Notes: generated by a model not told the origin, from the letters alone. A DNA stretch of 64,000 nt from Pseudoruegeria sp. SK021 (GCF_002119405.1 NZ_MTBG01000001.1:464993-528992); one strand, 5' to 3'; counted from the stretch's first letter, positions 9,296 through 17,562 are shown. Program-made: numbers and translations.

Positions 9296-9913
9296 GTGGA
9301 CCAGCCGATCCCACAGATCAAAAAGGGCCGGAAGTACGATCAGGTCCTGTCCGGGGCGCGTGAGGTCTTTCTGCGCGAAGGCTTTGAAGGCGCGACAGTC
9401 GATGCCATTGCGCGATCGGCTGGCGTGTCAAAAGCGACGCTCTACAGCTACTTCCCCGACAAGAAATTGCTGTTTCTTGAAGTTGCCCAAGCAGAATGTT
9501 GTCGCCAAGCTGAAACCGCGATCGTCTTGTCCATGAGTGGGCGAAGCGTCGAAGACACCCTGCGCGAGATCGCAGAGCGAATGACCGGATTTTTCCTGTC
9601 TGCCTTCGGACAGCAGGTGTTCCGGATTTGTGTCGCCGAAGCCCACCGCTTTCCCGAAATTGGCCGGACGTTCTATCGCTCTGGACCCGAGCAAGCCCGC
9701 AACCAGTTGGCCAATTATCTGCAAGGGGCCGTGGCCCGGGGAGAGTTGCAGATCGACGATTGTCGGCTGGCCGCCGATCAGTTCGCAGAGCTTTGCAAGG
9801 CCGATTTGTTCAGCAGGCTGATTTTCAATATGACTGACGATGTCAGCGCCGCCCAGATCACCCGGGTGATCGACGGCGCTGTTCAGATGTTCATGGCCCG
9901 CTACGGGATTTGA
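9296..9913 (+). CDS. TetR/AcrR family transcriptional regulator
   Basis: A 205-residue TetR-type repressor starting with GTG. The N-terminal DNA-binding domain is clear: REVFLREGFEGATVDAIARS followed by the recognition helix AGVSKATLYSYFPDKKLLF (about residues 22-60). The C-terminal helices form a ligand/dimer domain with the common TetR_C run (TFYRSGPEQARNQLANYLQ). It is divergent from fghA with a shared 145-bp control region containing a perfect inverted repeat, so formaldehyde-detoxification control is a fair guess, but the ligand is unknown. Confidence 0.9.
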   Translation: MDQPIPQIKKGRKYDQVLSGAREVFLREGFEGATVDAIARSAGVSKATLYSYFPDKKLLFLEVAQAECCRQAETAIVLSMSGRSVEDTLREIAERMTGFFLSAFGQQVFRICVAEAHRFPEIGRTFYRSGPEQARNQLANYLQGAVARGELQIDDCRLAADQFAELCKADLFSRLIFNMTDDVSAAQITRVIDGAVQMFMARYGI

Positions 9914-9936
9914 CCCGCCTCGCGCCCCGACCGGGT

Positions 9937-10677
9937 TCAGTCCAGACGGCGCGCTTCGAACTGATTTCCGGCACCGCGCCGGATCTCAAACATTTTCAGC
10001 TCGGCCATCAGGTCGCTCAGTTTTTTCTTACCGTAGTTCCGAGCGTCGAAATCAGGATTTCCGGCGGTAATATACTGGCCGATCTGGCCCAGAGAATACC
10101 ACTCGTCATCCTGTTCGATGGCGTCCATCGCCCGCAGAATCAATGGACGGGCATCCAGAGGCTGCAATTTGCGCGCCACGCCGGCCGGCTCCAACGCTCC
10201 CGGCAGTGCGGGCTCAGGATCGGGGTCCGAAGGATCACGGGACAGGTTTTCGACATAGATGAACCGCTTGCAGGCGCGGCGAAAGCTTTCCGGGGTCTTT
10301 TGTTCGCCCATGCCATAGATATCGATGCCCTGCTCACGGATCCGGCTGGCCAGACGGGTGAAATCACTGTCTGACGACACCAGAACGAAGCCATCGAACC
10401 GACCGGTGTGCAGGATGTCCATTGCGTCGATAACGAGCGCGATATCCGATGAATTCTTGCCACGTGTGTTCGACGGAGCCTGAATTGGCACGATCGCCAG
10501 TTGCGCCAGCTTTTTCGACCAGCCCTTCAGGCCATCCCGCGCAAAATCACCGTAAATGCGCCGGATCGAGGCTTCCCCGAAGCTTGAGATTTCCTCAAAT
10601 ATGGCTTCGGCATAGCTCGCGGGCACATTGTCGGCATCGATCAGAACGGCCAACAGCTTGGTTGTGGGATCAGGCAT
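9937..10677 (-). CDS. NYN-domain RNase-like protein with C-terminal LOTUS/OST-HTH region
   Basis: A 246-residue protein. Residues ~8-150 are an NYN (PIN-like) nuclease domain: LAVLIDADNVPASY carries the first acidic cluster, GKNSSDIALVIDAMD the second, and LVSSDSDFTRLASRIREQG the third (S-D-S-D-F). The C-terminal ~80 residues (WYSLGQIGQYI...DFDARNYGKKKLSDLM) resemble an OST-HTH/LOTUS module that binds RNA. Such bacterial NYN-LOTUS proteins are thought to process or bind RNA; the target is unknown. The ATG overlaps the stop of the upstream GNAT gene by 1 nt (TGATG), so the two are co-translated. Confidence 0.87.
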   Translation of the reverse strand: MPDPTTKLLAVLIDADNVPASYAEAIFEEISSFGEASIRRIYGDFARDGLKGWSKKLAQLAIVPIQAPSNTRGKNSSDIALVIDAMDILHTGRFDGFVLVSSDSDFTRLASRIREQGIDIYGMGEQKTPESFRRACKRFIYVENLSRDPSDPDPEPALPGALEPAGVARKLQPLDARPLILRAMDAIEQDDEWYSLGQIGQYITAGNPDFDARNYGKKKLSDLMAELKMFEIRRGAGNQFEARRLD

Positions 10678-11171
10678 CAGACCTCCTGCAGAGTCTTGTA
10701 CATCACCAACGCATCAACATACCCTGCGGCCGGGTGACGAAAGGCGGCAGGTAGCCGACCCACTGTGTCAAATCCGGCGCGGTGCCACAACCGGATTGCA
10801 CCGGCATTGGTGCTGACCACGAAATTGAACTGCATGGCGCGAAAACCAAGCGTCGGCGCCAGCGCCAGCGCATGGTTTAGCATAGCCGAGGCCACCCCTT
10901 GCCCCTGCGCATCTGCGGCCGTGACAAAGCCGCAATTACACACATGCGCCCCGTTGCCGCCCTGATTTGGCGTCAGGAAATACGTGCCTAAGGGCCGGGT
11001 GGTTTCTGCAAGAAACACCGTCTTCGGCGACGACGTCCAATAAGCAAGCGCGTCGTCTTCCGACACGCCCGGATCAATCGTATAGGTGTCGCCGGCCCGA
11101 AATGCCGGTTCCAACATCGACCAGAGCGCGAGTCGATCCCCTGCGGTTGCCGGGCGAATCTGAACGGTCAA
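10677..11171 (-). CDS. GNAT family N-acetyltransferase
   Basis: A 164-residue acetyl-CoA-dependent acyltransferase of the GNAT fold. The core block CGFVTAADAQGQGVASAMLNHAL contains the Q/R-x-x-G-x-G/A pyrophosphate-binding motif (QGQGVA), and the later strand-helix AMQFNFVVSTNAGAIRLWHRAGF is the standard motif B. Start is TTG in a TTGA overlap with the class III alcohol dehydrogenase stop, an unusual but readable coupled start. It sits between adhC and the NYN gene in a three-gene operon; the acceptor is unknown. Confidence 0.86.
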   Translation of the reverse strand: MTVQIRPATAGDRLALWSMLEPAFRAGDTYTIDPGVSEDDALAYWTSSPKTVFLAETTRPLGTYFLTPNQGGNGAHVCNCGFVTAADAQGQGVASAMLNHALALAPTLGFRAMQFNFVVSTNAGAIRLWHRAGFDTVGRLPAAFRHPAAGYVDALVMYKTLQEV

Positions 11172-12280
11172 TAGACCACGACGGCCCGGATGGACTTGCC
11201 CTCATGCATCAGATCAAAGCCCTTGTTGATGTCTTCCAGCGCCAGCGTGTGGGTGATCATCGGGTCGATCTCGATTTTGCCGTCCATGTACCAATCGACG
11301 ATCTTCGGCACGTCGGTGCGGCCACGGGCGCCGCCAAACGCGGTGCCGCGCCACGACCGACCGGTCACAAGTTGAAACGGACGGGTGGAAATCTCGGCCC
11401 CGGCTGGCGCCACGCCAATGATGATCGACTCGCCCCAGCCCTTATGCGCCGCCTCCAGTGCCGTCCGCATGACGCTGACATTGCCCGTGGCATCAAACGT
11501 ATAGTCGGCGCCGCCCCCCGTGAGGGCCACCAGATGCGCCACCAAATCGCCCTCCACCTCTTTTGGATTGACGAAATCGGTCATGCCAAAGCGGGTCGCC
11601 ATCGGAATTTTGTCTGGGTTCACATCGACGCCAACGATCTGGTCTGCCCCGGCAAGCCGCAGCCCCTGCAACACGTTCAGACCGATGCCGCCCAGACCAA
11701 AGACAATGGCGCGCGACCCGATCTCGACCTTGGCAGTATTGATCACGGCACCGATGCCCGTGGTCACCCCGCAGCCGATATAACAAATCTTGTCGAACGG
11801 CGCGTCGGACCGCACCTTGGCCAAAGCAATCTCAGGCAGGACGGTGTGGTTGGCGAAGGTCGAGCACCCCATGTAATGCAGGATTGGGGTGCCATCGAGC
11901 ATAGAGAACCGCGACGTGCCATCAGGCATCAGGCCCTGACCTTGGGTGGTGCGGATCTTTTGGCAGAGGTTGGTCTTGGGATTGAGGCAATACTCACATT
12001 CCCGGCATTCGGGCGTATACAGCGGGATCACGTGGTCGCCGGGTTTCAGGGTGGTAACGCCCGGCCCCACTTCCAGAACCACACCTGCGCCTTCGTGGCC
12101 AAGGATGGCGGGAAACAGGCCTTCCGGATCGGCACCAGACCGGGTGAATTCGTCGGTGTGGCATAGACCGGTGGCCTTGATTTCGACCAGAACCTCGCCT
12201 GCTTTCGGGCCGTCGAGTTCGACCTCCATTACTTCAAGCGGGGCACCGGCTTTCAGTGCTACAGCTGCTTTGGTACGCAT
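11168..12280 (-). CDS. adhC: S-(hydroxymethyl)glutathione dehydrogenase / class III alcohol dehydrogenase
   Basis: Oxidises S-hydroxymethylglutathione (formaldehyde plus glutathione) to S-formylglutathione with NAD. The 370-residue protein has the catalytic zinc ligands in GLCHTD and GHEG, the four-Cys structural-zinc lobe (ECRECEYCLNPKTNLC), the second catalytic Cys region GCGVTTG and the Rossmann motif GLGGIGLNVLQG. The open frame extends to 12565, but the ATG at 12280 behind GAGGG gives the conserved MRTKAAVA start. The product is the substrate for FghA encoded 2 kb away, so the two form one detoxification route. First gene of an operon with GNAT and NYN genes. Confidence 0.95.
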   Translation of the reverse strand: MRTKAAVALKAGAPLEVMEVELDGPKAGEVLVEIKATGLCHTDEFTRSGADPEGLFPAILGHEGAGVVLEVGPGVTTLKPGDHVIPLYTPECRECEYCLNPKTNLCQKIRTTQGQGLMPDGTSRFSMLDGTPILHYMGCSTFANHTVLPEIALAKVRSDAPFDKICYIGCGVTTGIGAVINTAKVEIGSRAIVFGLGGIGLNVLQGLRLAGADQIVGVDVNPDKIPMATRFGMTDFVNPKEVEGDLVAHLVALTGGGADYTFDATGNVSVMRTALEAAHKGWGESIIIGVAPAGAEISTRPFQLVTGRSWRGTAFGGARGRTDVPKIVDWYMDGKIEIDPMITHTLALEDINKGFDLMHEGKSIRAVVVY

Positions 12281-12432
12281 GTAATGACCCTCGTTCGACT
12301 GGTTTGGACCGATGGCCCCAGCGTTGCATTCGCGCGGATATTGGTCGAAAAGACACAGGGTTTCAACGTTCTTGCAGAAGCCATTGCAGATTTTCGGCAG
12401 TCTAGGCACTTTACCGGAAAATGAGGAAAAGC

Positions 12433-12735
12433 ATGTCTTCAGTTCGAAAACTTCACACCGTCTTTCTACTCGGCCTTGGCGGCCTTGGTCTTGCCGCCTG
12501 TCAACCGGCACAATTGGCTGAGGTGCAACCTGCTGCCCCGGAACCGGTGACCTGTGATGCGTCATTTTACACCTATCTTAAGGGCGAGCCGATCTCGGTG
12601 GTCGACACGCTGAACACGGGCGTTCAGGTCCGGGTTCTGGCTGCGGATTCTTTTGTCACCAAGGATTTCGAGGCCAATCGCCTGACCTTCACGACCAGCC
12701 CGGACGGAACTGTCAGCCGGATTTTCTGCGGCTAA
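12433..12735 (+). CDS. Small lipoprotein of the I78 peptidase-inhibitor type
   Basis: About 100 residues. A signal peptide with lipobox (GLGLAAC, acylated Cys near residue 23) is followed by a Pro/Ala-rich linker and a ~55-residue domain. Its end, VRVLAADSFVTKDF and ANRLTFTTSPDGTVSRIFCG, matches the I78 inhibitor pattern (V..VT.D....RL......G.I..V.CG). I78 proteins inhibit serine proteases; here the protein would be membrane-anchored and periplasmic. Two Cys in the mature domain could form a disulfide. ATG at 12433 has AGGA five bases upstream; an in-frame ATG at 12421 is less likely. Confidence 0.72.
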   Translation: MSSVRKLHTVFLLGLGGLGLAACQPAQLAEVQPAAPEPVTCDASFYTYLKGEPISVVDTLNTGVQVRVLAADSFVTKDFEANRLTFTTSPDGTVSRIFCG

Positions 12736-12810
12736 ATCACGGTACGGACCGCCCCCCGTCTCGCCGGTTGCAGTATGCTGCACCGGCCCTTTTGGCATGA
12801 CAAACAAGCG

Positions 12811-12865
12811 TCGGACCTTGTTCGGACTTTTATCGGACTTTCGTCGGACCGTGTTCGGACCGCGC
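12811..12865 (+). repeat. Five TCGGAC direct repeats with exact 11-bp period
   Basis: TCGGAC occurs at 12811, 12822, 12833, 12844 and 12855, each exactly 11 bp apart, with variable 5-bp spacers (CTTGT, TTTTA, TTTCG, CGTGT, CGCGC). The array lies in the gap between the I78 lipoprotein gene and imuB, 70 bp before the SOS box. An 11-bp phase puts all copies on one face of the helix, as in binding arrays of OmpR/PhoB-type regulators. No coding sense found. Confidence 0.75.
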
Positions 12866-12935
12866 CACACGAGGCGGGACCATGGCCGCTGGCGGGAAAA
12901 CCCCTCTCGACACGAGGGGTGAGTCGCCCGTATCA

Positions 12936-12950
12936 GAACATAATGAGAAC
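12936..12950 (+). promoter_or_regulatory. LexA (SOS) box upstream of imuB
   Basis: GAAC, seven bases, GAAC: an exact match to the alphaproteobacterial LexA operator GAAC-N7-GAAC (equivalently GTTC-N7-GTTC). It ends 18 bp before the imuB ATG, so LexA would block the promoter or early transcription. A 7-bp hairpin (ACCCCTC / GAGGGGT, 12900-12920) precedes it. Confidence 0.85.
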
Positions 12951-12968
12951 ATTATTGCTGCCACAATA

Positions 12969-14654
12969 ATGCCGGCTCGTCGGATTTTGTCCCTCTGGTT
13001 CCCACGTTTGGGGGCTGAACGCCTGTTGCGTCTGGAACAGAGCGCCCTTGAGGCGCCGCTGGCCGTGATCGGGGACCACGCCAACGGTCAGGTCATCACC
13101 AGCCTCTCGGTCTTGGCCGAAGCGGAGGGATTGCGGCTGGGCCAACCCTTAAGCGATGCGCGCGCCCTGTGCCCCGGCCTGCTGACCCGGCCCCGCATCC
13201 TGCGGGCTGAATTGGCCCTGCTGTCAGCGCTGCGCCGGTGGGCCGGGAAATTCTCGCCTTGGGTGGCAGAAGACCCGCCCGGGACGCTGATGTTGGACCT
13301 GACCGGCTGCGCGCATCTGTTCGGCGGCGAAGCGGCACTGGCGACGCAGATCGAAGCGGACTGCACCGATCTGGGCCTGACCGTACGGCTTGGGCTGGCC
13401 GATACGGTGGGGGCGGCTTGGGCACTGGCCCGCTTTGCCGGGGTGACGGCTGACAGCGTCCGCAGCGGCGATGCCATCGATCAAGAGGCCCGGGCGACGC
13501 GGTCCCGCGCCGTGAAGCGGCGCCATTGGGAACGCGGCGGGGCCTCGCCTGCCACCGCCGTTGCGCAAGGCACACAAACGCTGCGAATCGCCCCGCCGGG
13601 ACTGACCCGTCAGGTGTTGAACCCGCTTCCGATCGCAGCCCTGCGCCTTGAGCCCGGGGATGTCGCCGCCTTGGCCCGTCTCGGGCTGCGTCGAATCGAG
13701 GACCTGGCCGCACAGCCCCGGGCCGGTTTGGCACGGCGCTTTGGCCAAGGGGTGGTGATGCGGATGGATCAGGCCTTTGGCGCAGTTCCCGAGCCGGTGT
13801 CACCCGCCGCCGCCCCGCCCCGGTTTGCCCTGCGGATGACCCTGCCGGAACCGATCGGACTGGAAAGCGACCTGATCGCCGGGATCGACCGGTTGCTGGC
13901 GCGGCTGGAGACTAAGCTGCGGGCCGCTGGACAGGGTGCGCGCACCGTCCGGTTCCAAGCGTTCCGCTGCGACCGCCGCATGGAAGAGATCGAGATCGGG
14001 CTGGCCCGCCCCAGCGCCGATCCCGACCGGATCCGCCCCCTTCTGATCCTGAAGCTGGGCCAGATCGACGCCGGACCGGGGATCGACTGCCTGCGGCTGG
14101 AGGCCCCGGTGACCGAACCGGTTCACGCCACCCAGCACAAGGGCCATCTTGATGCCGCCCGGGACGCCGTGGCCCGGCAAACCGACGACACCCGGCTGGA
14201 CGATCTGATCGGTCGCCTTGGGGCGCGGCTAAGCCCAGAGGCCGTGACCCGCAAGCATCCGGTCGACACCCATATTCCAGAAAAGACGGCGCAGGTGCTG
14301 GCGGCGGCGTGGTCGGCGCCCGCCGCTCATTGGCCGCCGACGCCGACGCCGCGTCCATTGCTGTGCTGGCGGCCAGAACCGGTTACGCCGATTGAGGAAG
14401 GGCCGCCCCCGGCCAAGAATGCCCCGCGCCGACTGAGCAAGCGGTTTGTCTGGCGACGGCGGGAGTACTGCTGTGTGGCAACCCGTGGCCCCGAGCGGAT
14501 TTGCCCGGAATGGTGGCTTGATGACCCCAACTGGCGCAGCGGTGTGCGCGATTACTGGCAGGTGACCACCGCCGACGGCGCATCCTTGTGGCTGTACTAC
14601 GCCCATGGCGGCACCTTGTCGGCCGGATGGTTCTGTCAGGGGGCCTTTGCCTGA
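12969..14654 (+). CDS. imuB: ImuB, non-catalytic Y-family DNA polymerase subunit
   Basis: ImuB bridges the clamp and the error-prone polymerase DnaE2 in SOS mutagenesis. The 561-residue protein has a Y-family polymerase fold, but the first catalytic Asp is missing (ILSLWFPRLGAERL in place of the HxDxDxFFAxVE type start) and the SxDE catalytic stretch reads DLTGCAHLFGG, as expected of ImuB rather than Pol IV. The C-terminus has the RPER-type conserved block (FVWRRREYCCV...GPERICPEWW). Start at 12969 was chosen because it fits the family; the open frame to 12882 runs through the SOS box. No imuA or dnaE2 gene lies beside it in this window. Confidence 0.9.
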   Translation: MPARRILSLWFPRLGAERLLRLEQSALEAPLAVIGDHANGQVITSLSVLAEAEGLRLGQPLSDARALCPGLLTRPRILRAELALLSALRRWAGKFSPWVAEDPPGTLMLDLTGCAHLFGGEAALATQIEADCTDLGLTVRLGLADTVGAAWALARFAGVTADSVRSGDAIDQEARATRSRAVKRRHWERGGASPATAVAQGTQTLRIAPPGLTRQVLNPLPIAALRLEPGDVAALARLGLRRIEDLAAQPRAGLARRFGQGVVMRMDQAFGAVPEPVSPAAAPPRFALRMTLPEPIGLESDLIAGIDRLLARLETKLRAAGQGARTVRFQAFRCDRRMEEIEIGLARPSADPDRIRPLLILKLGQIDAGPGIDCLRLEAPVTEPVHATQHKGHLDAARDAVARQTDDTRLDDLIGRLGARLSPEAVTRKHPVDTHIPEKTAQVLAAAWSAPAAHWPPTPTPRPLLCWRPEPVTPIEEGPPPAKNAPRRLSKRFVWRRREYCCVATRGPERICPEWWLDDPNWRSGVRDYWQVTTADGASLWLYYAHGGTLSAGWFCQGAFA

Positions 14655-14692
14655 CAGTGGCCTAGCGATGGCCTGACGGTGGCCTGACCTGC
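14649..14692 (+). repeat. Four GCCTGAC-type direct repeats with exact 11-bp period, overlapping the imuB stop
   Basis: GCCTGAC at 14649, GCCTAGC at 14660, GCCTGAC at 14671 and 14682: heptamers exactly 11 bp apart, separated by 4-bp spacers (AGTG, GATG, GGTG). The first copy contains the imuB stop codon. The unit differs from the upstream TCGGAC array but has the same period. The rest of the 329-bp gap to 14984 holds a short hairpin (14825-14840) and nothing else I recognise. Confidence 0.7.
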
Positions 14693-14824
14693 GCGGCGCA
14701 GAAGCCACCGGCCTGCGGGACGTGCGCGAAAAATGGTGGAAAAAATCGGACCCCGGCGCCGCAAATGTGGGGGCAATTGAAAACCGGCCCCGGGGTCCAT
14801 AGCACTTGGCTACCCTCACGGTTT

Positions 14825-14845
14825 GCCCGACAAATCGGGCATTTT
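14825..14845 (+). terminator. Terminator-like hairpin downstream of imuB
   Basis: GCCCGA-CAAA-TCGGGC is a perfect 6-bp stem with a 4-nt loop followed by ATTTT. Short and with a weak T-run, it lies 170 bp after imuB and 140 bp before the DUF2794 gene, so it may end the imuB transcript. Confidence 0.5.
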
Positions 14846-14983
14846 CATGGCGAATCTCGCGAATAAACGCAACAATAAGAGAAGAATTGGTGAAAAATTC
14901 GCCCAGCGGCCTGACCGCTGGGGTCGTGGCCCGGCGGGCGCGAGAGACTTGATTTCACGTCCCAAGCGGCCCAAGCTTAGGCC

Positions 14984-15328
14984 ATGACCGTGCAAAGCCC
15001 GACCCCGTTTCCCGGACCGCCTCACACGACCGAACAGGTTGCCTTTCAGCGCTTAGAGCTGGGGCTGATCCTGACGCTTTATGGCCGCATGGTGGCCGCT
15101 GGCGAATGGCGCGATTATGGTATTTCTTGCCTGCGCGACCGGGCGGTCTTTTCGATCTTCCGGCGCACAGCAGAAAATCCGCTTTATCGGATCGAGAAGA
15201 CCCCGAAGCTGCGCAACCGGCAGGGCCAATATGCCGTGGTCGGGATGAATGGCCAGATCCTGAAACGCGGCGAAGACCTGAAAGCCGTGCTGCGGGTGCT
15301 GGAGCGCAAGCTGATCCGGCCCGTCTGA
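14984..15328 (+). CDS. DUF2794 domain protein
   Basis: A 114-residue basic protein recognisable as the alphaproteobacterial DUF2794 family by the central block CLRDRAVFSIFRRTAENPLYRIEK and the C-terminal pattern VVGMNGQILKRGEDLKAVLRVLERK. No membrane segment or signal. Function is not known to me. It is monocistronic, convergent with the NlpC/P60 gene. Confidence 0.83.
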   Translation: MTVQSPTPFPGPPHTTEQVAFQRLELGLILTLYGRMVAAGEWRDYGISCLRDRAVFSIFRRTAENPLYRIEKTPKLRNRQGQYAVVGMNGQILKRGEDLKAVLRVLERKLIRPV

Positions 15329-15349
15329 GCCCACCGGATCGGGCCGCGC

Positions 15350-16114
15350 CTAGAGCCGACGATGCGAGGTGACGGCGCCATCGCCCTGCTCGGCGATCCG
15401 AGCAATCGCATCGGTGACCGGTTCCAGCGCCACGGCCATATGATGGGCGTTGGCGTGGATCAACAGGTCCGGGTCCACCACCAGCGCCACATGCCCGCGC
15501 CAGAACATCAGATCGCCCCGTTGCGGGGCCGTCCGCGGGGCCAGTGCCTTGCCCAGCACCCGCTCCTGATCGCCACTGTCCCCCGGGCAGGCCACGCCGC
15601 AGGCCAGAAGCGCCGTCTGAACCAGCCCCGAACAATCAAGACCCAGCCGGGAATTGCCGCCCCAAAGATAGGGGGTGCCCAGAAACAGATCGGCCACGGC
15701 CACCGGATCGCGGTATCGCAGATGCGCCTTGGCCACATGGACCGCCGGTACGAACAAACCGTCCTGGGTCCGGAAGAACGCGCCATCCCGGTCGGTCAGG
15801 GTCAGCAGCGTGCCAAAAGACAGGCTGACCACATCTTCGGATTTCAGGTCGGGACGTTTGTAAAGATGGGTCGCCAGCGTCGCGACCTTGTGGGTCGCAG
15901 GCCGGGCCGGGGCCAGCAGGGCCGGGTCAATGAACCCCGCATAGCCGTCCTGTTCGGCCTCGACCATATAGGCCCCATCCCGCTGACCGCTGGCGGTGAC
16001 GATCGCGCCCATCAGCAGCTGACGCACCCGCGCGCCGCCCGGCGTTTTGCGCAAATCGGCCACAGGAACTGTGACCTGAAACCGTTGGGTGGTGCCGTGG
16101 GCCTTGCCGCTCAT
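15350..16114 (-). CDS. NlpC/P60 family (C40) cysteine peptidase with N-terminal SH3-like domains
   Basis: A 254-residue cell-wall peptidase. Residues ~10-130 form bacterial SH3-like segments (VPVADLRKTPGG... and the LYKRPDLKSEDVVSLSFGTLLTL repeat) that target peptidoglycan; the NlpC/P60 catalytic domain follows, with the nucleophile in LDCSGLVQ, the His in RGHVALVV, and a third polar residue in IHANAHH. The arrangement resembles gamma-D-glutamyl-diamino-acid endopeptidases (YkfC/Spr types). There is no visible signal peptide, so it may act on recycled muropeptides in the cytoplasm. It follows the M17 aminopeptidase gene by 53 bp on the same strand, a common pairing that suggests joint peptide degradation. 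Confidence 0.88.
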   Translation of the reverse strand: MSGKAHGTTQRFQVTVPVADLRKTPGGARVRQLLMGAIVTASGQRDGAYMVEAEQDGYAGFIDPALLAPARPATHKVATLATHLYKRPDLKSEDVVSLSFGTLLTLTDRDGAFFRTQDGLFVPAVHVAKAHLRYRDPVAVADLFLGTPYLWGGNSRLGLDCSGLVQTALLACGVACPGDSGDQERVLGKALAPRTAPQRGDLMFWRGHVALVVDPDLLIHANAHHMAVALEPVTDAIARIAEQGDGAVTSHRRL

Positions 16115-16167
16115 GTGATCGATCCCGCTATCGGTGCCTGCATTTTCTGCTTGGCAGACTCCCTATC

Positions 16168-17562
16168 CTATAGCTGTGGAAGTTCAAGCGCCGTCGGAAG
16201 CGCCTCAAGCAGGGCGCGGGCCCCTTGACCGACGCCACCCTTGGGCCGGGCCGGGGCCGCGACCGGTTGCCAGCCATAAATATCGAAATGGGCATAGCGC
16301 TGGCCCTCGGGGACAAAGCGGCGCAGGAACAGCGCGGCGGTGATCGCCCCGGCAAATCCGCCCTTCGGCGCATTGTCCAAATCCGCGATTCCCGGTTCAA
16401 TCATAGGCTCATACGGGGCATGAAACGGCAACTGCCAGACCGGATCGCGGACCAAATCGCCCGCACGCAACAAAGCCTGCGCCAGACCGGTATCATCGGT
16501 AAAGAACGGCGCCAGATCTGGGCCGACCGCCACCCGTGCCGCCCCGGTCAGGGTTGCCATCGACACCAGAAGGTCGGGGTTTTCTTCGCCCGCGAAGGTC
16601 AACGCGTCGGCAAGAACCAGCCGACCTTCCGCATCGGTATTGTTGATCTCGACGGTCAAGCCCTTGCGAGAGGTCAGAATATCCTGCGGCCGAAACGCAT
16701 TGCCAGCAATGGCGTTTTCCACCGCCGGGATCACAACCCGCAACCGCACGGGCAGGTTCAGCGCCATGATCATCCGCGCCAGCCCCAGAACCGTGGCCGC
16801 CCCGCCCATATCCTTTTTCATCAGCCCCATCGACGCCGCAGGCTTGATGTCGAGACCACCGGTGTCAAAGATCACCCCTTTGCCGACAAGGGTCACCCGC
16901 GGACCGCTTTGGCCCCACCGCATGTCGATCAAACGTGGCGCCCGGCTGGACGCGCGCCCGACCGCATGGACCATCGGAAAATTCGCCGCCAACAGATCGT
17001 CGCCGACCACACAATTGAAATCCGCCTGAAAGTCTGCAGCCAGATCGCGGGCGGCCTGTTCAAGCTCGCCTGGGCCCATATCAGAGGCCGGTGTATTGAT
17101 CAGGTCCCGGGTCAGCGCCTCGCCGGCAGCCAAAGCTTCCAGCCGCGCCGCATCCACGCCCTCAGGGCAGACCAGTTGCGCGGTTTCCCGGGAGGTGCCA
17201 GCATAGCGGGTGAACCCATAGCCGGCCAAAAGCCACGCCAGACACGCCTCGTCCGCATCCCGGGGGTCAAGGGGCGTCGCGATGTGCCATGCCCCCACCG
17301 GCAGCCTTGATGCCGCCTGCGCCACGACAAAGCGGCTGCGCTGCCGTGCGGCGTCTGGCCCCAGACCAAAGACCGCCCCAACACACGCCCCAGAGGCATC
17401 CGGCAGCAGGCACAATTCGCCCTCAGCCCCGGCGAAGCCACAATCCGACACCCAAGTCGCCACCGGTGCGGTCTGGGTGGCCAGCCACTCTGCCAAGGTG
17501 GCAGGGGTCACAAGAACGAGCGGGCGCGACGGGCTTTCGGGATCTGCGAACTTCAACGACAT
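16168..17562 (-). CDS. Leucyl aminopeptidase family protein (M17)
   Basis: A 464-residue metallo-aminopeptidase. The C-terminal catalytic domain (from ~residue 170) has the metal-binding motifs VGKGVIFDTGGLDIKP and the M17 signature NTDAEGRLVLADAL, with the KKDMGGAA stretch carrying the conserved Lys/Asp. Removes N-terminal residues from peptides in the cytoplasm. In an apparent two-gene operon with the NlpC/P60 peptidase, fitting recycling of cell-wall or protein peptides. The length is usual for the shorter M17 branch in this group. Confidence 0.94.
   Translation of the reverse strand: MSLKFADPESPSRPLVLVTPATLAEWLATQTAPVATWVSDCGFAGAEGELCLLPDASGACVGAVFGLGPDAARQRSRFVVAQAASRLPVGAWHIATPLDPRDADEACLAWLLAGYGFTRYAGTSRETAQLVCPEGVDAARLEALAAGEALTRDLINTPASDMGPGELEQAARDLAADFQADFNCVVGDDLLAANFPMVHAVGRASSRAPRLIDMRWGQSGPRVTLVGKGVIFDTGGLDIKPAASMGLMKKDMGGAATVLGLARMIMALNLPVRLRVVIPAVENAIAGNAFRPQDILTSRKGLTVEINNTDAEGRLVLADALTFAGEENPDLLVSMATLTGAARVAVGPDLAPFFTDDTGLAQALLRAGDLVRDPVWQLPFHAPYEPMIEPGIADLDNAPKGGFAGAITAALFLRRFVPEGQRYAHFDIYGWQPVAAPARPKGGVGQGARALLEALPTALELPQL

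Noticed and set aside
10967..12166. 399-residue open frame antisense to adhC and GNAT
   Set aside because: Shadow of the GC-rich real genes; composition is arbitrary and no ribosome site or domain is seen.
12811..12865. Streptomyces-type (SARP) heptamer operator
   Set aside because: The 11-bp spacing is also like SARP sites, but those regulators belong to actinobacteria; a PhoB/OmpR-type reading suits this genome better.
12882..12968. N-terminal extension of imuB
   Set aside because: It would translate the SOS box and the hairpin; family similarity starts at 12969.
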